From Erythrobacter sp. (GTDB lineage Bacteria > Pseudomonadota > Alphaproteobacteria > Sphingomonadales > Sphingomonadaceae), in the NCBI GenBank assembly GCA_024642565.1, contig JAHEAV010000012.1:1-64000 (forward strand): 64,000 bases of DNA, given 5' to 3'. Below are positions 62,121 to 64,000 of this stretch, one piece after another (positions within the stretch are counted from its first letter, which is position 1; the number at the start of each line of letters is the position of its first letter). The translations under genes were made by a program, and so were the position numbers. Under the pieces are notes generated by a model. That model ran no database searches. It had not been told where the DNA came from and saw only the letters and a program-made list of their open reading frames with translations.

Positions 62121-63464
62121 TTATCCGGCCTGTGCCCGCAGCGCGATCAATTCGCTTATCTGGCGCGCCGCGCCGATACAGTCCAGATCGCTCCAGCGTG
62201 GGCCGATGACCTGCATTCCGCAGGGCAGGCCATCCGTGCTGCCCACCGGCAAAACGGTGCCGGGCAGATTAGGGAAAGTCGCCAAACCGGCCCAGGCGAA
62301 ACCTTCGGCAAAGGCGTGGTCTTCTCCATTGATGGCAATCCGGCGTTCGCGGACCGGCGTGTCATCATGGGGAAAGGCAAGGATGTTGGCGGGCGGGGCA
62401 AGGACGAAGTCGTAAGTCTCGAACAGCTTTGCCCAGGCGAATTCATTCCGCGCCTGTGCGTCGAGCAATTCGAACCAGTCGGTTGCCGTGGCACGCTGGC
62501 CATCAGGGCCGGGCGCCCCGCGGGCCATGGCGATCGCGAGCATCCGCATGTAATCGCTATGTTGTGCGGCCAAATCCGGGAGCCGTTCGCTCGTATGGTC
62601 AACCCGCACACCAGCTGCCTCCAACGCGCTGACCGCCGCGCCTATCGGGCCGGATACAGCCGCATCCACCGGGCTGGCTGGATGATCCGCAAGGTACAGC
62701 AGCCGCATTTCGCGTAGCGGTCTGGCGCGGCTTTGCACCGGTATCTGCGCCGTCAGCCGGATCAGCAATTCGAGATCATCGGGATTGCGCGCCAGCGGCC
62801 CGGCTACGGACAGGGCCCCGTCATGCGCGCCGTTCCTGACCGAAGGGTGGTAATGACCGGCCTTGCTGATCAGGCCCCAGCTCGCCTTATGGCCCCAGAT
62901 ACCGCAGAAATGCGCAGGGACGCGAACCGAGCCGCCAATATCGGTGCCGAATTCGATGGGCACCATGCCGCTTGCCACGGCCGCTGCGGAACCGCCCGAA
63001 GAACCGCCGGGGCTTCGCGCATGGTCATGGGGGTTGTTGGTGCGGCCATAAACCGGGTTGGTGGATTGCCAGTCCGCCAGCAGTGGCGGGACATTTGTCT
63101 TGCCGATGATGATCGCGCCGGCCGCTTTGAGTTGCCGCACCACTGTGGAATCGGCATCCGCAATACTATGGGCGAATTCCTTTTCCCCGAAAGTTGTCGG
63201 CAGCCCGGCAATATTGAAACTTTCCTTGATCGTCATCGGGACGCCGAACAGCGGTTGATCGCCGCGCGGGCCTGACTGATGCAGCGCCGTGGCGGCATCG
63301 CGTGCACGATCGAAATCGCAGACAACGACAGCATTGATCGGTTCGTCCAGATCCTCGATCCGGGCGATGGCCGCATCGACAGCTTCGAGCGGTGAGATCT
63401 CGCCCGCGCGAATCTGCGCCGCCAGTTGGAGCGCGCCCGGCTCCTGCGTCAAATTTGGAACCAC
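62121..63464 (-). CDS. Amidase (amidase signature family)
   Basis: RSPGGSSGGSAAAVASGMVPIEFGTDIGGSVRVPAHFCGIWGHKAS; probable GTG start. Confidence 0.93.
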   Translation of the reverse strand: MVPNLTQEPGALQLAAQIRAGEISPLEAVDAAIARIEDLDEPINAVVVCDFDRARDAATALHQSGPRGDQPLFGVPMTIKESFNIAGLPTTFGEKEFAHSIADADSTVVRQLKAAGAIIIGKTNVPPLLADWQSTNPVYGRTNNPHDHARSPGGSSGGSAAAVASGMVPIEFGTDIGGSVRVPAHFCGIWGHKASWGLISKAGHYHPSVRNGAHDGALSVAGPLARNPDDLELLIRLTAQIPVQSRARPLREMRLLYLADHPASPVDAAVSGPIGAAVSALEAAGVRVDHTSERLPDLAAQHSDYMRMLAIAMARGAPGPDGQRATATDWFELLDAQARNEFAWAKLFETYDFVLAPPANILAFPHDDTPVRERRIAINGEDHAFAEGFAWAGLATFPNLPGTVLPVGSTDGLPCGMQVIGPRWSDLDCIGAARQISELIALRAQAG

Positions 63465-63492
63465 CGCATCTCTCCCCCCATTCAAACCGTTC

Positions 63493-64000
<508 letters not shown>

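Overview
This 64 kb window looks like a chromosomal segment of an alphaproteobacterium, probably order Sphingomonadales; that is inferred from protein style and gene neighbourhoods, not from any search. About 1-34 kb is mixed metabolic and accessory genes: a DUF1499-like protein, tRNA-Gln, a YghU-like GST, an HTH-NadE ORF, azoreductase/pirin/LysR, a type III PKS operon, ilvE with a structured upstream region, tlyA, tspO, ubiK, recO, leuB, glycosyltransferases, a TetR gene with twin operators, metZ, an S9 peptidase, SulP, apaG and a sterol desaturase-family gene. About 34.3-56.4 kb is the str/S10/spc/alpha ribosomal super-cluster (rpsL to rplQ). It is interrupted by an SRPBCC-like protein gene and gdhA between adk and rpsM. 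The remainder holds a prolyl oligopeptidase, two tandem secreted paralogs, a TRIC-like protein, a PepSY protein, an amidase and the 3' part of lpdA. The most notable observations are: (a) a 19-codon minus-strand ORF at 15253-15312 with a 15-nt Shine-Dalgarno match to the 16S 3' end, followed by a 16-bp hairpin whose 3' arm is duplicated, all upstream of ilvE; (b) an HTH domain in frame with glutamine-dependent NAD synthase, preceded by a perfect inverted repeat; (c) twin TGTAGC-N4-GCTACA palindromes upstream of a TetR gene; (d) structured gaps inside the ribosomal operon, and low-complexity extensions on L3 and S5. No CRISPR array, transposase or prophage was recognised.
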